Positions 34,472-48,200 of a stretch of DNA of 64,000 bases are shown piece after piece. The notes beneath the pieces are model-generated. The model was given only the letters and a program-made list of their open reading frames with translations. It was not told the origin of the DNA and ran no database searches. Source of the DNA: Setaria digitata (lineage: Eukaryota > Nematoda > Chromadorea > Rhabditida > Setariidae); NCBI GenBank assembly GCA_003640385.1, contig RCAB01000043.1, forward strand, positions 124,001-188,000, read 5' to 3'. The position numbers were made by a program, and so were the translations under genes. Position 1 is the stretch's first letter. Each line of letters starts with the position of its first letter.

Positions 34472-34944
34472 TAATAATTGCATACACAAACAGAACATTC
34501 ACAACCTAAAATACCTACGTGAAATTTGAAGTTAATAAAAAAAGAAAGTGAAGAAACTGTTTTTTCAGCGCATGTATATTAGCAAATTTCCAACTTTAAC
34601 ACAATAATTATTCGCCTTCAGCACAGTGACAAAATAAAGTGGAGACAATAAAGAGCACAAATGATAGAAAAAGATGCGAAGGCGCCGCATTCACTTTCGA
34701 ATTACACAAGAAAAAGTTAGGGGTAGAGAACTCAGCTGTGAATAACGGAAAGCGAGAGACTTTAAGAAGCAAAATGTGGTTCATTTAGGGAAAAAGATGC
34801 GGAAGAAACCAGCAAAACATGACAGGAATTACAAAAAAGCAAAAGAATACTATGGAAACAAACCCAGCGACCACTGTAAATGTAGCCTAAAACAAATCAC
34901 GTTATAGTCATCGAAAATCGGTGATTAATTATATATATATATAT

Positions 34945-35090
34945 AATCAATATATATATATGTAATCAATATATATATGTAATCAATATATATATGTAAT
35001 CAATATATATATGTAATCAATATATATATGTAATCAATATATATATTTACATATATATTACATATATATATATATATATATATAAAGCAA
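34945..35090. repeat. 17-bp AT-rich tandem repeat plus (TA)n
   Basis: The motif GTAATCAATATATATAT repeats with a constant 17-bp step; GTAATC starts at 34,962, 34,979, 34,996, 35,013 and 35,030. It is flanked on both sides by plain TA runs. It lies about 500 bases upstream of the wwp-1 start codon, so it may fall in the promoter or 5' UTR intron. Confidence 0.95.
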
Positions 35091-37833
35091 AATGTCGAAG
35101 TAGAATTCAAGTAACACACAAGTAATACTCTAGTATCACAAGTAAAAATATAAGTAATCCAGTGAATGAACACGGAACGTGTTCCATTGAGAGATTCTTT
35201 GCTTAAAGTAGAATGGCGTCGTTCTTTAATTATCTGATTCTTCCTCACAAAATTCAGTGGTTAATAATTAATAACCTCAACAACAACCAGTGGTAGTATT
35301 GGTTAATACTGATAATTAGTAATAAAACAGGCTGCAGTGCTTATGGGTACTCTTTACTTAAGTCATATTCATATTTGCCGCATTTAGTTCAAAAGCATAA
35401 TAGGCTAATATGCGTCAATGTACTTAAAATAAGACATGCTTAGAGGTGACATCTTGCGCAACTGTAACACGCAAGCGACGGCTATTCAGCAGAAGCATCA
35501 TACCAGATTCTTTCGCGGCCATAAACATGCAATTCCACATGCCAAAATGCTACCTTTCATTTCCCAGGCAGTAAATATAGTCCAGTAATGTGCAAAGATG
35601 GTGGGGAGGATAAGACTGAAGTGTGGGGACTCCTTGAACGTGACGTAACGCCAGTGTGAAGATGGGAACTGAACATTCATCATGTTGGGAATAAACGTGA
35701 GCAAAGATCTGGAGGTCTGCACCGACAGTGTTATGGAGCGAACGTTAGGTTCAGAATCTATATTTTGGAAAATACATCACTGACAGATCAGATTTCTCAA
35801 TCTCTTACCTTTCTTAATCTGTAGGGAAACTAGTGGCACTTGGAAACGCTGGCGGTAGATTCTTACGTGCCCGCTGACTTAATGATAATGGAGGAAAGTT
35901 TGACCTGAACCGAGAACGTTTTCCACAGATGACGTGGGAGAGTGACACTGGTCAGGAGCTGAAGTGAGTGTTTGAGAGAGAACGCATCGGAGGGTCTGAC
36001 TGAGATGTTTTTGAATCGATTGTAAACGCCTCGAAGGAGAAGTGCATGTTCGAGAGGAGCAGACGGAATGTTCTATCGCGGCAGGGCAGGAACAACAGAC
36101 GTGCTGATAAGAGCGCTGCGGCTGCCTACAGCTGCTTCGTCGCCATGATCTAATCATATCATATCATCGAGGAATTAATCACTCCTCAGTGATTCCTCTT
36201 TTCTCGTTTCACAATGTCACTTGCAGCACTGCTCACTCAGTCTCATGGGTTGAATGGGTACCTTCGTTCCCCAATTACAATACGGAGGTGGAAGAAACGC
36301 TGCGTGATGAGTAGTGACATCAGAACTTCATTTCGATGTGCGATACTGCAGAAGGGCTTTACAGTGAAGCGATGGACGAGTCTCCACAGGATGGACTTTA
36401 TAAGGGATTCCACTTAGCTGTGAAGGAGGAAGTTGGGACTGGTACACTTATTCTACGGAACTCTGCAGACATTGTGAATATGAAAGGTGTGGCATGATTC
36501 AGTCTTACCAGTTACTGGTAGTTAGTTCTTTGCATTCTAAGACCCGTGATTCGATACCGGGAAAATTGATCCTTTAGTAAGCTCTTCCTTCCTTACTCTG
36601 AAGCTAAGAAATTATTTCGAATCTTACTGCTAAATCACAAAACCACTCAGAAGGATACACAGATGAGGAAAGAGGACAGTGTGTATATCAGAAAGAGGAA
36701 CGAACAGGTGGAAAGGCAACGACAGAAGATACAATTGCAAATGTAAATAGGAAAAGTGTGACGTGATGATCGCTTGCTGGTAGGGTCTTTCTGTACTTTT
36801 CAATGGACGGATCATTTGTTGCCTTCCAACACTGATCACATAAGGAGTGTGTTTCGAGAAAATCTAATTAGTGACACTGTGAATCATTACTTTAATACCA
36901 ATGGAATCATTCCTAGATGTATGCCATACAGTTTCCTTCCTGGTAATATGGAAGGATTCAGTTTAACCACCTTTTTGTTATTGCAAAATGATTAGATCAC
37001 TTCAAGCTTATTGTAGGGCCGTAAAGAATTTCCAAGCACCATTGGAGTTTTAATCTGCTAAATCTGTCAGTTAGCATCGTGAACAATTTAGAGGTAAGGG
37101 ACATCAAAATACTTTTTAAGAAAATAAAACAAATAAGCTAGGCTGGAATAAGAACCTTCTGACCAAGAAGCCGCTCATCATATCTTTCTTTTCATTAGAC
37201 GCACCGGTTACACACTCTAGTTTTGTTGCTAGTATTGGTGCGCATTAATCAAGAAGCCAAACAGGTAAAAAAAAAAAACAGTTTATTTATGCTACATGAT
37301 CTTAACATCTGGAAAATCAATGACTTCAAGAAGTTCAGTTACATGATTTATATCGTTCTTAAATCAACACCTCAAATTATGGAGCATGTCTAAGCTTCTA
37401 TGGACACCTAGCAAATTGAAAATGACCCTAGTAATAAGGTGTTAATCACGAAATACACAGAGTAGTAGCAAAAAATGATATTGACTATATCGATTTCAAT
37501 TAATTAGTATCAAAGCCATGTGTCAACACTTGAACAGTTCATCCAGTTTATTAGTGGCACATCACTTTTGCGCAGTTCCCACAACGCTAGCAGATATACG
37601 TTTCCCTCTTTCGAACTGATGCACAAGAGTTTCAAAGCCGATTACTATATACGATAGTAACATTATTCCAAATCCAACTCGACATTTTTCAGAGCTGTTG
37701 GACTTGGAGTGTTTTGTGCATACAGTAGTCGATGTCAGTGTTGGTAACGACAATCTTTACGCCTCTCTCCCTTCATGAAAGTAGTACAATGAGGAGGTAT
37801 CATAGTGAGGACGAGGGACAAAGTGACATTGTC

Positions 37834-38030
37834 TGTTAATTTTTTGATAAATAATTAAGCCTTTAACACAAACCGTCATTTTTCGAAGGTGCCTTTTACC
37901 ATGAAAACTCTTAATCGGGGAACAGANTATTGTGTTAATTTTTTGATAAATAATTAAGCCTTTAACACAAGCCGTCATTTTTCGAAGGTGCCTTTTACCA
38001 TGAAAACTCTTAATCGGGGAACAGAATATT
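37834..38030. repeat. 98-bp direct duplication containing a single N (assembly join)
   Basis: Two copies with a 99-bp offset (37,834 matches 37,933) differ by one A/G change and by the N at 37,927, which aligns with an A in the second copy. A lone N within two near-identical ends is what a scaffolder leaves when it abuts two contigs whose ends overlap. The duplication is therefore probably not biological. Confidence 0.85.
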
Positions 38031-39135
38031 ATAAGATGAACCTATTAATTTATCGACCTGTTTTCGAGAATGTTTACAGCGAATCCTGTTTCCATCAAAT
38101 AAACGGTTTGTTCCTGACAACTATAAATCATAAAAATAAACTGTGTATGGTGGGGCTAAAAAACACTTAAAGCACAACTGATCATACCAATGTTGGAATG
38201 CTGACACCTGCCTAAATTATAACTGCAGAAGGCAAAAAAAGGAAAGGTTTATGGAGCAAATGACACTCAATGAAATTAGTAGCAGTGATATAGTAGAGAA
38301 GAGTTAGTTACAGGATAAAAGCGGATACAGCGAAGCAATCTGTAAGTATGTTACATGTATGTCCAAATAAAGGTTTTCCTCTGAATCATGGAGTAACAAA
38401 TGGTTAAATGAATGAATGATAAGAGCCGAATTAATACAAAAAAATATATTCGACGAAACAGCTAAGGAGCTGACAAACGCAGCAAAATACAAGGCAAATG
38501 AAGCGTTCATCAGAAACAAAACAGACCACCACGATTTTTAAGACGAAGAGCTTCGAAATTTAATTTTAAAGCAGTACACAAATGGCTGATTCAGCAGTGC
38601 TCTTCGTATTTAAGAATCGACAAATGTGTAATTTAAGGTTAGGGCAGCATTTGAGACATCCTGAGATATACTGTGCTCTCCCACAAACAGCTTCAAATAA
38701 ATTTATTGTTCTAATAAGTTTTCTGAAAGACAAATTATTCTTTCCCCATCCTTGACAAGTCCAGTAAAAGCAGAAGTTTCAATATATTTGGCTGAGTCTA
38801 CGCTATCAAAAAACAAAAAAAAAAAAAATGTAGTTTAAAGAGTATAGTAGGTACTTACATAACGAACTATAACAGACAGTATCGAGCAGACAGGGAAGAA
38901 TAAAACATGGGCGGAAATGACCATTAGTAACAAAACAGCACCATATAAGAGTAGGCAATGAAGGAGCCGCTAAGATCGAAAGAATTTTTACTGTTAAGGT
39001 GTTTGCAGATTAAATTTAATAGCGGTTGAGACTCTCTTGAATGCATCTTCATAAAAATATCACCAGAAAAAAAAAAGATACAATCAAGTTATTCACTGGA
39101 TATCATGAAGCAATAAGTATCGTTTACTTACTCTC

Positions 39136-39141
39136 TTTATT
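39136..39141 (-). terminator. vps-13: Poly(A) signal of vps-13
   Basis: AATAAA on the minus strand, about 100 bases after the TAA at 39,237-39,239. Distance and exact consensus make it the best candidate for the vps-13 mRNA end. Confidence 0.6.
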
Positions 39142-39236
39142 ACAGAAAATATAAAATACCGATCAAGCTTATGAACAATATCTGCAAGTGTATTTGACAA
39201 CACAAACTCAATGAAGAGGATATAAGTAGAACGATT

Positions 39237-42200
39237 TTAACCAGAACCAACTTCTGTTTCATAGGCTAATAACAGTTTGTTGTATATTTCCTGAAAACAA
39301 GAAAAATAGAATAAAATAATTCGTGGATTACTTTTATAAAGAGGAAACATATAAAATGTATGAAATTTAATAAAAAGAACTAGGGTAAAAACTGCACTGT
39401 TATAAAATATGATAGTAAAACAATTATGGTGACTTCCTTAAGGGAAGACACCACAGGAATCCAATACTCAGCAACTCAGCCTTGTACATTTATACCTCTA
39501 ACAGTAGAAAAAATTGAGTTTAATTTTAAACTAACTGTCGAAGATAACAACAGAAAATGTATAAATGATATAAATCATACATGTTTTAACCGTAACTTCG
39601 ATTAAAAAAAGCAAATACTAACAGATGCAGATGTTTGTTCTATTAACTCGACCACTCTTCCACCCAGTGAACTAAATCTGAGAAAACCCTTTTGCTTCTT
39701 TCGTAAATCAATCAGGATCGTTTTACCAGAAAGTGTAGGTCTGTTCATTTCAGTGTACAAAATTTGCCATTCAATATTCCAAGAACCGACCATATCACTC
39801 TTTTTCACATTCATTGCACGCCTGCAATCGTTTCTTCGAACAAAAAGAAAAAAAATTATCTTCACTTTAAAAATTATAAATCACTTCTCAAAATGATTTT
39901 GAATAGTTGTTCAATGACTTACTGCTCTTTCCATGAACATATTATCTATCGTTCTCGGCTCAAAATTTTTTTTTTATGAAACATATATTATACTGAAACA
40001 TAGATTCAGCACACTGAACTCTATCAATCTAAACATCTAGTAAAATGGCCAAAAACTCGGAACCTATCCGTGATAATAAACAAGCTCTTCTCAGAAATTG
40101 GTGCATGAGCCAAAAAATAATCGGTGTCAGCAACGGAACCATGATCCGCTTCCTAAAGATTTATTCTATTTATTCTAGATTTATTTCTTAATGAAAAGAT
40201 TCGAAATTTGATGTGTTGAAAAAAAGTGAACAGTATAAAAACTCAGCAACATCTGTTTAGGCAAAATCCAGATAAATAAAAGGATGGAATATACTTGAAC
40301 TTATTGAACCAATTTATGTGAGCTTAACACTCTTATCCAAACTCTAGATTACAGAAAGAACACAACAGCAAACATAAGAATTCGTAACTAAGTGGGAGAG
40401 AAATTGCCTAAAAGATATGGTTTTCGTAAAAATAGAATCCTGCCACAATATTATTGCAGAATAACACTCATTATACGACCTGAAATTTAACAATATTAAG
40501 TGACAAAACTTAAATCAAAGAAACGCCGAATCTTACACGAAATATCTGAGCTCCTGCGGCTGCTTTCTGGCTGTACGGTCTCACGATATTGTCAGAAAAT
40601 ATCACCCGTGGTGGACGTAACGGCTTCATTTCATCGGTTCCAACCGTCGCACTGAAATTTTCAATTTTGAGATATCGAGCCATATTTGTTAACAAACTTT
40701 ACTAATACTCCTGATTTGAACAATGCATAAGAATAAAGCATGATACCACAAAAAAGGGCAAAGCCAAACACTTTATTTAAAAAAATGTTTTTTTTTAGAA
40801 AATAATTTTGTTAAGAAAAACTAACGATCTCACAGCATCTAAAGTACTACTAGCAAAATCAACGGCGCCCGATAAAGGGCGTGTAACGATTCCGACCAAA
40901 CCAAGACTAAGTCCTTTTGCAAAGCCACCAGCTCCTCCCGTACGAGCGCCTAAAAATATTTGAGACAATCTGTTCTGATATTTGAAAACAGCGGACCCCA
41001 ATATAACTACAGTTTTGGAAATTGCCTTCATTTTGATTTCAATTGAACAAGAAACAAGAAGTAAAATCATTCACCACACTGAGAGTGTGGAAAAAAATTC
41101 AAAGACAATGAAAAATACCCGCAAGTGGTTTAAAAACAACACCCGCAATTCCTTCATAAAAACCTTGGCCAACACCTTTTGCACCGCGTGCTACACCCTC
41201 ACTAATGGTTTTCGGACGACGGTTCATTACTTGCTGGCGTTTACGCTGATAATCTTCGTCGAGGGTTAATGCAGCTACACCCTAAAATTATCCATCATCG
41301 AGAGCAGCGGAATCACTTTATAAAAACTGCATAGAATTTTGTTCTTCCCGCTTATGTGAATCATAATTTTCGGTATGAAAATCTCAGTGGTGCATTAACA
41401 TTATACAATTTAAAAAATGTGGCTGTTCAAAGGTATGTGCCAAAGTCGCGTGTAAATTGAAGAATTAAAAAGAACCTTTCCGAGAGTACCAGCAATTCTC
41501 GAAACTGCCCCTGCGCCACCACCAACTGTTGCTCCAAAAAGCCCCTTGACGCCTAAAGCGACTCCCTCAGCGAACTCTTCTGGCCCTTGAACCGCACCCT
41601 GAAGTCCACTTTTTTTTTATAGTATAAGATAAATCTTCCAAAAATTACGCTAAGACACAAATGAAATATAACGAAATTTTAGTATTTTTCGATCATAAAT
41701 CCTCCACTAATCTCTTCAAGAGCTTACGAAACGAAACGGTTATATCGATTTTCATTCCAATCTTTTAACACGAATTTCATTTATTCTCTGCGGATTTTTT
41801 TTAATTTCCAAGTTATTCAAGACGAAATGATAAGTGAAAATCATTATACCAGTAATGCTTGTCATATCATGATTATTGTATCCTCACTGTATCAGTAATG
41901 CTTTAAAAAATAACTCTTAAAAACAAAAAGCCCAAACGGTAAATCTAGCTAAAAAAATTCAAACTTTAGAATCCAGAACAACTAAAATACCACATAGTTA
42001 AAATTTTCAAAGCATATAAATACAATGGTAAATTGTAAATAACAGAGAACAGATTAACCTGGAATGGCTGATAGAAGAAATCTTGCACTCCGGAAGAAAG
42101 ATCGCGAACGAGTCCAAACGGATTTCCCAGAATATCGAGACCCAAAACAAGCACATAAAGCTGTTTGATGATTTGCGACATGTAGTGTCCTATTACTTCA

Positions 42201-42254
42201 CCTTGCAATTGGGAAGTTGTATAGAAAGCATATTTTCGCTCGAAAAATGCCAAT
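39237..42254 (-). other. vps-13: vps-13 segment 7: ATG2-like helices and PH-like domain (residues 2790-3142)
   Basis: Exons 42059-42254, 41476-41598, 41119-41281, 40826-40949, 40537-40651, 40064-40152, 39623-39821, 39237-39290. Landmarks: [20 protein letters not shown] followed by [20 protein letters not shown], then Gly/Ala-rich amphipathic repeats ([59 protein letters not shown]). In VPS13A/C these bind lipid droplets. Next come [38 protein letters not shown] and [14 protein letters not shown], which match the C-terminal PH-like domain. The last exon codes for 17 residues ending EVGSG and TAA. Confidence 0.94.
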
Positions 42255-45200
42255 CTACAAAAAAAAAAAAATCGAACTAGATCATCGGACAGTTCAAATT
42301 TCAAACATATATAAAACCACTGGAATAACATAACAGAAATATTTCCTGAAGCAACTATAATTATACGAGACGTGTCATACCAAAAAATCTTTCCAGTAGA
42401 ATAATTTATGTTTTACCCTTTTTAAAATGAAATGTTGATAACAGACAGTTTTTTGCTGCTATTACAAATTTCATCCCCATGTATTTAGACTGAGGTCTGA
42501 ATAAAAAAACGCACGACAATGTACATAAACTGATAGTAACTGAATATTCAAGAAATTGAAAGTCTCTATAAAAAATTAAAAATTTTTGAAAATGGAAACG
42601 GCTATACTTAAAAACCACATCCTGAATCTCGGTCACTGTTATACCAACACTTTTCAAAAAGACATTCACAAATTCAGATTGAATTGGTGGAAGCTGCATG
42701 GCTTCATTTGAGTTTGGAATTTTAGCTTGAAGCTGTTTACCACCAGAACTGCCACCTTGTGAAAATGATAAATGTATCTGAAAAAACTCTGTTCACCTTT
42801 ATCATCAAATCTAATTAAAAAAAAAAACTCTATCTATTCTTTCTAAACAACCCAGCATAATCGACTCAGTTTTACATTTAGTTCAGCACTTCATATTCTC
42901 AGTTTATCGCATTTTAAAAATATAAAATCCACCCCAACCCAAAAGAAATTTATGAAATTTACATATGGAACTTTTCTTTCCATAAGAAAGATGCAACACA
43001 CTAAAATAACACTAAAGAAATTGTACCCACCATAAGCGGGGAAATATGTAAATTTTCATAATAAGCCGTTTGTTGCGAAGCTGTCGTCATTCCCGCAATC
43101 ATCAACAACTGATTTTTCGTCATTTCAAAATCCTTTACAAAAGCTTCTTTCTGGAAAGAAACAGCAAATTACGTATCTATATGATCTAATACTTGTAAAT
43201 AATATTACAGTATAATAATATGAATTATTTCTGTTATGCAGATAACATTTTCCATTTTCTCTAAGCAGAAATTCATAACTGTTTAAATAATAGGCCTAGA
43301 TAAAAATGGAATATTAATTGTAGAAAAGAGAATCAATACTTCAATAAAATGTGCAGGTAACGAAGGGGGGAGGAAAAAAAAAACAAGAATCTCCCTCTTT
43401 TTTGAGTAGGTCATAAAAAAAGTTAACCGTGTAGGGTTTACTATCAGCTTGTGAGGATGTCAATTCCAGTATGGCGTTCACGAAACCTTGGTCAACTTGT
43501 ACTGCGAACTCTTGCACCAAAAGATGAAGGTATTTTATTTGAGCAATCCTGCTATGTTCTGATTCTCGCTTTATGTAGCTCAATTCACAGAAAGATTTTG
43601 GAGCTGAAAATTGGTTGAAAAACGAAGAAAATCCAAGAAACATGCAAGCTATCTTCCCGTCTTGCTTCTGTAATCGAAATGAGACACATAAGAGCGAAGC
43701 AAAATTTTTCGTGTCCAGTTTCCGAAAATCTTAGGTTAATCAAAAATAAGTTTTTGATCACAAAGGACAGTTTTTATTACCACTGTCTTGAACGACTGAT
43801 TTCGGTGGTGGTACAAGCGACAGTACGCAAGGGAATACGCATGCTGGTAACTGATTGTCAATCTGCAGGTGATTCAACTAAAAAACAGCAAGTAAACAAA
43901 ATTAAAAGCCACAAACAGTAGTAAACTTGGAAATACTTCAAAACACTTTTTTTTTTTCTAAATTCCACTTCCTCCAATATTCTAAAAATAAAGAAATCCA
44001 CTTCAAAATAGGATGTTCATGATAAGAAAATAGTAAATAGACGTTCATTTCGAGTGTTACGAATGCAAAATTTCTAGAAATCTGCATGTGTTATTTTCTG
44101 AATTTTCCGGAACCAAGTCAGAGGTTTTCTAATTAGTTAGAGTACTGAGCAAATTTAATCGCACTGAACTAACAGTTATTAATGATTAAAACTTCATATA
44201 ACATGAACAATCACCTGCACTTCATGCGTACAAAAAAGAACATAGAGAAGACATACTTTCATATGGAACTGTAGCTGATGAGGGGTTTGCCGATATTGCA
44301 TCCAAAGTCCAATTTGAAATTGTCTCCGAATGTCAACCTAAAATTTTGCTCAATAGCAAACGAAGTGGTAGAATAAAAACAGGAATTTAATAACTTTACA
44401 AGAAACTGACCAGAAAATTATTATAATCAGAATGCCCACAGATCTGATTATGTCAAACAATACCTTGTCCTTTTGTTTCTTTAATTTCATATTTATGAAA
44501 TCAAGTTCTAGTTTGTCCACCACCACTATTTCTCCTGAGCGGTCTGAAAGCCACGCTTGATAAGCATGCTCGATTGCTTCCATCTGTTTAACTGTGAACG
44601 GTCTAGAAAAAAAAATGAGTATTAGAATGAGTATTAGTACTCAGCTTGTTTATGATATAATCATGAATCATGAGATCTTTTGGCTCGATTAATTAATAAA
44701 GCACTTTTATTGTTAAGGTGACGGCTTGAAAATTTCATAATCCTCAATCTTTAACTTCTGATTACAAATTCTCACTAACAAATTTCAATGTTTTAAGAAG
44801 AATTACCCTGCAAAAATGCAACACGAGTTGAAAATATAGCTTACTGCTATTGTTGCGCTACAATTCTGGTATCAATAAGATATTCAAATTAAAATGAAAT
44901 ATAAATCTAAGTGGTGAAGTCCAAAATTTCCGAACTATAAGAAGAAACAAACTTGAATCGAGTTTTGACAAACTGTTCCCAAATAATCGCTGATGATGCA
45001 ATACACATGTACGCAATTTCTTCGGTTTTAAAATTATCTACTATCGAAATCCCAATACCTTGCAAAGACATTTCAATAGACAATGTAGGAAGTTCAATTT
45101 CATACGCTTCGTGTGCGGTAGTCATAACAGCCAGATCATCAGTGAACAGATATACACGTTGACGTCCGTTCAAAAATGACACCTATACAAAAACAGGTTA

Positions 45201-48200
45201 CAATGAAACGAATTTGCAGAAACAACCATCACTAAAAAGTTCTTACAAGAAATTAGTATTCAATATTTTCGACATCATTTAAAAGAAAGTAGGGCTTGTT
45301 TTCTCTTGCAAAATCGTAACATAAAAAACTATTTTTCTGTTCCAAAACACCAAAGGACTTCTGACGTCGAAAATAAGAAATCTCTTATTATGAAGTGGAA
45401 TATTTGGGTAATTTTCTATTTATGTAAAAAACTCGAAAAAATATCGGCAAGAAAATGGCACGTTTCATGTAATTTTCGATAACGTCCTAAAAGTTCTTAG
45501 ATACACCTACCCAGTAATAATGAGTAGAGTCCGATTTAGAAATTTTATAGTCTTCGAAAGTATTTCTAATCAAGTCATCAGAACCGCTAGCATCACCACT
45601 TTTCCATTCTAGTTCACGATCACGTATCACATCTATCCACGTAAATGCACAGCTCTCCCATGGCCCCAATGTCTTCTTTAATCGAGCACCTACACATTTT
45701 TTTTTTGCTTCATTTACAAAGGACAAGGAAAAAAGTTACAAAGATAAGTAAGAAGATTAAAAAAATACGCACAAAAATAAAAATGAAGGAGAAGGGAGCG
45801 CAAGCGCACGAAGAATATAAAATCATCACCTTTCTGACTAAATTCCACCGGTTTTTTTGTAGCATTCATTATGATTGCAGGAGCCATACCCGGTTCAAAT
45901 GATTCAAATTTGACAAGCGAAGACGATTCGGATACTGCCACTGTTACGTATACACCAAGATACTGTAAAATACCTTGACATATTTTTGAATTTTTATGTC
46001 TTCTCTTTCACAACAGAGTTACAGTACAATTAGAGTATTATAAGGAGATACTGCAACTTTATACTAAGAGGAAAGACATAAAGATTTAAAAATATGTTGA
46101 AGTATTTGATGATTTGTAAAAATACTTGTATAGAAATATGCTGGTACAACTTTTCAAGTAAAATAAACTGGTAATCAAGAGATTTCTGAAGTAGGGATTT
46201 AAAAAACAAGCCGGGAGCTAAACAATTTGCTTTCCATAGGGTGCTCTTTCTTAACTTGTCAAAAGGAGCTTACATCGTTGTCAATATGGCAGAATCCTTC
46301 AAAAGTTTCAGTGATCGGGAACAGTATCGACTCCTCTATTGTATCACTATATCTGACAACTGCATATTTTCGATTTTCGTTTTGTGATGGCCAAAAACCG
46401 ATGCACTAAAAAAATTTTTCTAAATCTTCAAGACTTTAAAACGAGGATAGAATTATAATGCAAATAAAAGACAACAGTACCCATCTAAAATAAATTAGGA
46501 GAATAACAACAACAGGCCTAACAAAATCAATAACGCATCTTTATCGGAAAGATGAGAAAATGATTTATTTTCGTTAAGTTGTTATTCTAGTCGCACATAT
46601 CAGATGCAAACCAATTAATGGGAATATTTTATGGCAATGAAAAAGAAGAAAGACATTTAGTTTTTTGAGAGAGAGAGAAAAAAAAAACTTACTGTTTGAG
46701 GAGCGACGGGAATCCAAGCTTGTGCTCCAAATTCTCTTACCTCCAGTGGGAACTTGCTTTCATTATGAAGTAAATAGAATGGCAAGAATGTAATTACTTT
46801 CGTCAATCCTGACTGACACATATTTATTTGCAATGAAATATTCTGTTCACTACCCGTTTCGTCCTTGCAACTAATACGACCGGCATTTCCGACTGCGTCC
46901 AGTGGAAATTCATTGGTCCAGTAACTTCCAAATAATGACAATTTCGCCTAAAAGATTAAAATGCAAAGTTTAGTGAGCAAAATGAATTTAAAAAAGTAAA
47001 ACTTCACTGTCAATGTATTTTAAATGCTATTCGCTCATAACAACATTTTTTAATAAAAAAGAATACAACTCCTTCAGACAATGTCTTTTAATACTTTAAT
47101 ACATTATAGTGAATGCTTCGAATCATTATCAAAAATTTTATGACGAATGAAATAAAAAACAAAATGAAAAGAATTAAATGAGAAAGAATAAGTTGTACAT
47201 TTCGCATGCTGAACCTTCTATCAGGATAAAGATACACTGTTTTGTAGAACAGCCGCTCAAGACAGTTTTTTTTTCCCACCTTTTTGTGATGATTATTACT
47301 GGAAATCGTGTAACGAAATCTATTTTTTTAATCAGGTAAGCAGTACATATATATACATCCCAAAATAATTTGGCGAAGAAGTATACAAACGTTCAGGACC
47401 CTTCAATCCTGCGGACTCAACAGCTCTATGACGTTACCGAAGCATAATCTCTTCTGTAGATAAGTGACAGAAAACTGTGATATAAACTATAAATCGGGAT
47501 TTTGAGCTTCACGGTTGCTCGCGAAGACCAAGAGTTCTCAAAATATTTCAAAATGTTAAATTAAAAAAAAAATTAAATTAAAAATCCTAAGAAAAAGGTA
47601 TTTTTACATTTCCGAATTTCAAAAGAACAATCACCTTCTTTTTGGACAAAAAATCCTTGGCATCCAAGGGAAGCAAAGCCGGTTCGCTGAATGGTTCCTG
47701 CATTATTGCATCATCACACTGCAGAATAACGCTTTTGAAAAAAAATAGTCAAGTTATTCTATCATAAATAGAAAAACTTAGATAAATATACACCATGAAA
47801 TACAATAATTTCCCATTTTCAGCACTAGTAAATAGTTTCAGAGCCCATAAAAAGATAATGTCATGAATGGTGGGAACAGATTTCAATCTTAAAATAATTT
47901 TTCTCAACAACGTTTTATCAATTTAATCCTTTTTTTTAAATATTAGTATCTTTTTTCCTATGAAAAAGAAATTGTAACTCAACAAAAGGGATAAAACTTC
48001 CAAACAAATGCAATAAATTTACAAGCAGATCATGATATCTTAAAACCCTTAATCCCTTAACTCAAGTATTGACCTCTTAGACATCTTCCATTCTACAATT
48101 AGTATTAAAACAAAGAGTAGGATAAACGGCTAGAGTTCCTGGAGTGTCTAATACCTTAAAAATGTATGTAGAAAAAATATGATGTAGGCAAAAGAAACAA

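Larger units (their letters stand above)
34458..39236. other. Spacer between vps-13 (3' end) and wwp-1 (5' end)
   Basis: Both neighbours are on the minus strand. The stretch should hold the wwp-1 promoter and 5' UTR and the short vps-13 3' UTR. Part of it (about 35,500-36,400) is less AT-rich and carries ORFs on both strands (92 codons minus, 67 codons plus), but none resembles a known protein. Repeats: a 17-bp AT array near 34,950-35,090 and a 98-bp direct duplication with an N at 37,834-38,030. The spacing is too large for a typical nematode operon. Confidence 0.6.

Noticed and set aside
35879..36417. 92-codon minus-strand and 67-codon plus-strand ORFs between vps-13 and wwp-1
   Set aside because: They are short, low in complexity and without recognisable domains. 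The stretch is simply less AT-rich, so stops are rarer.
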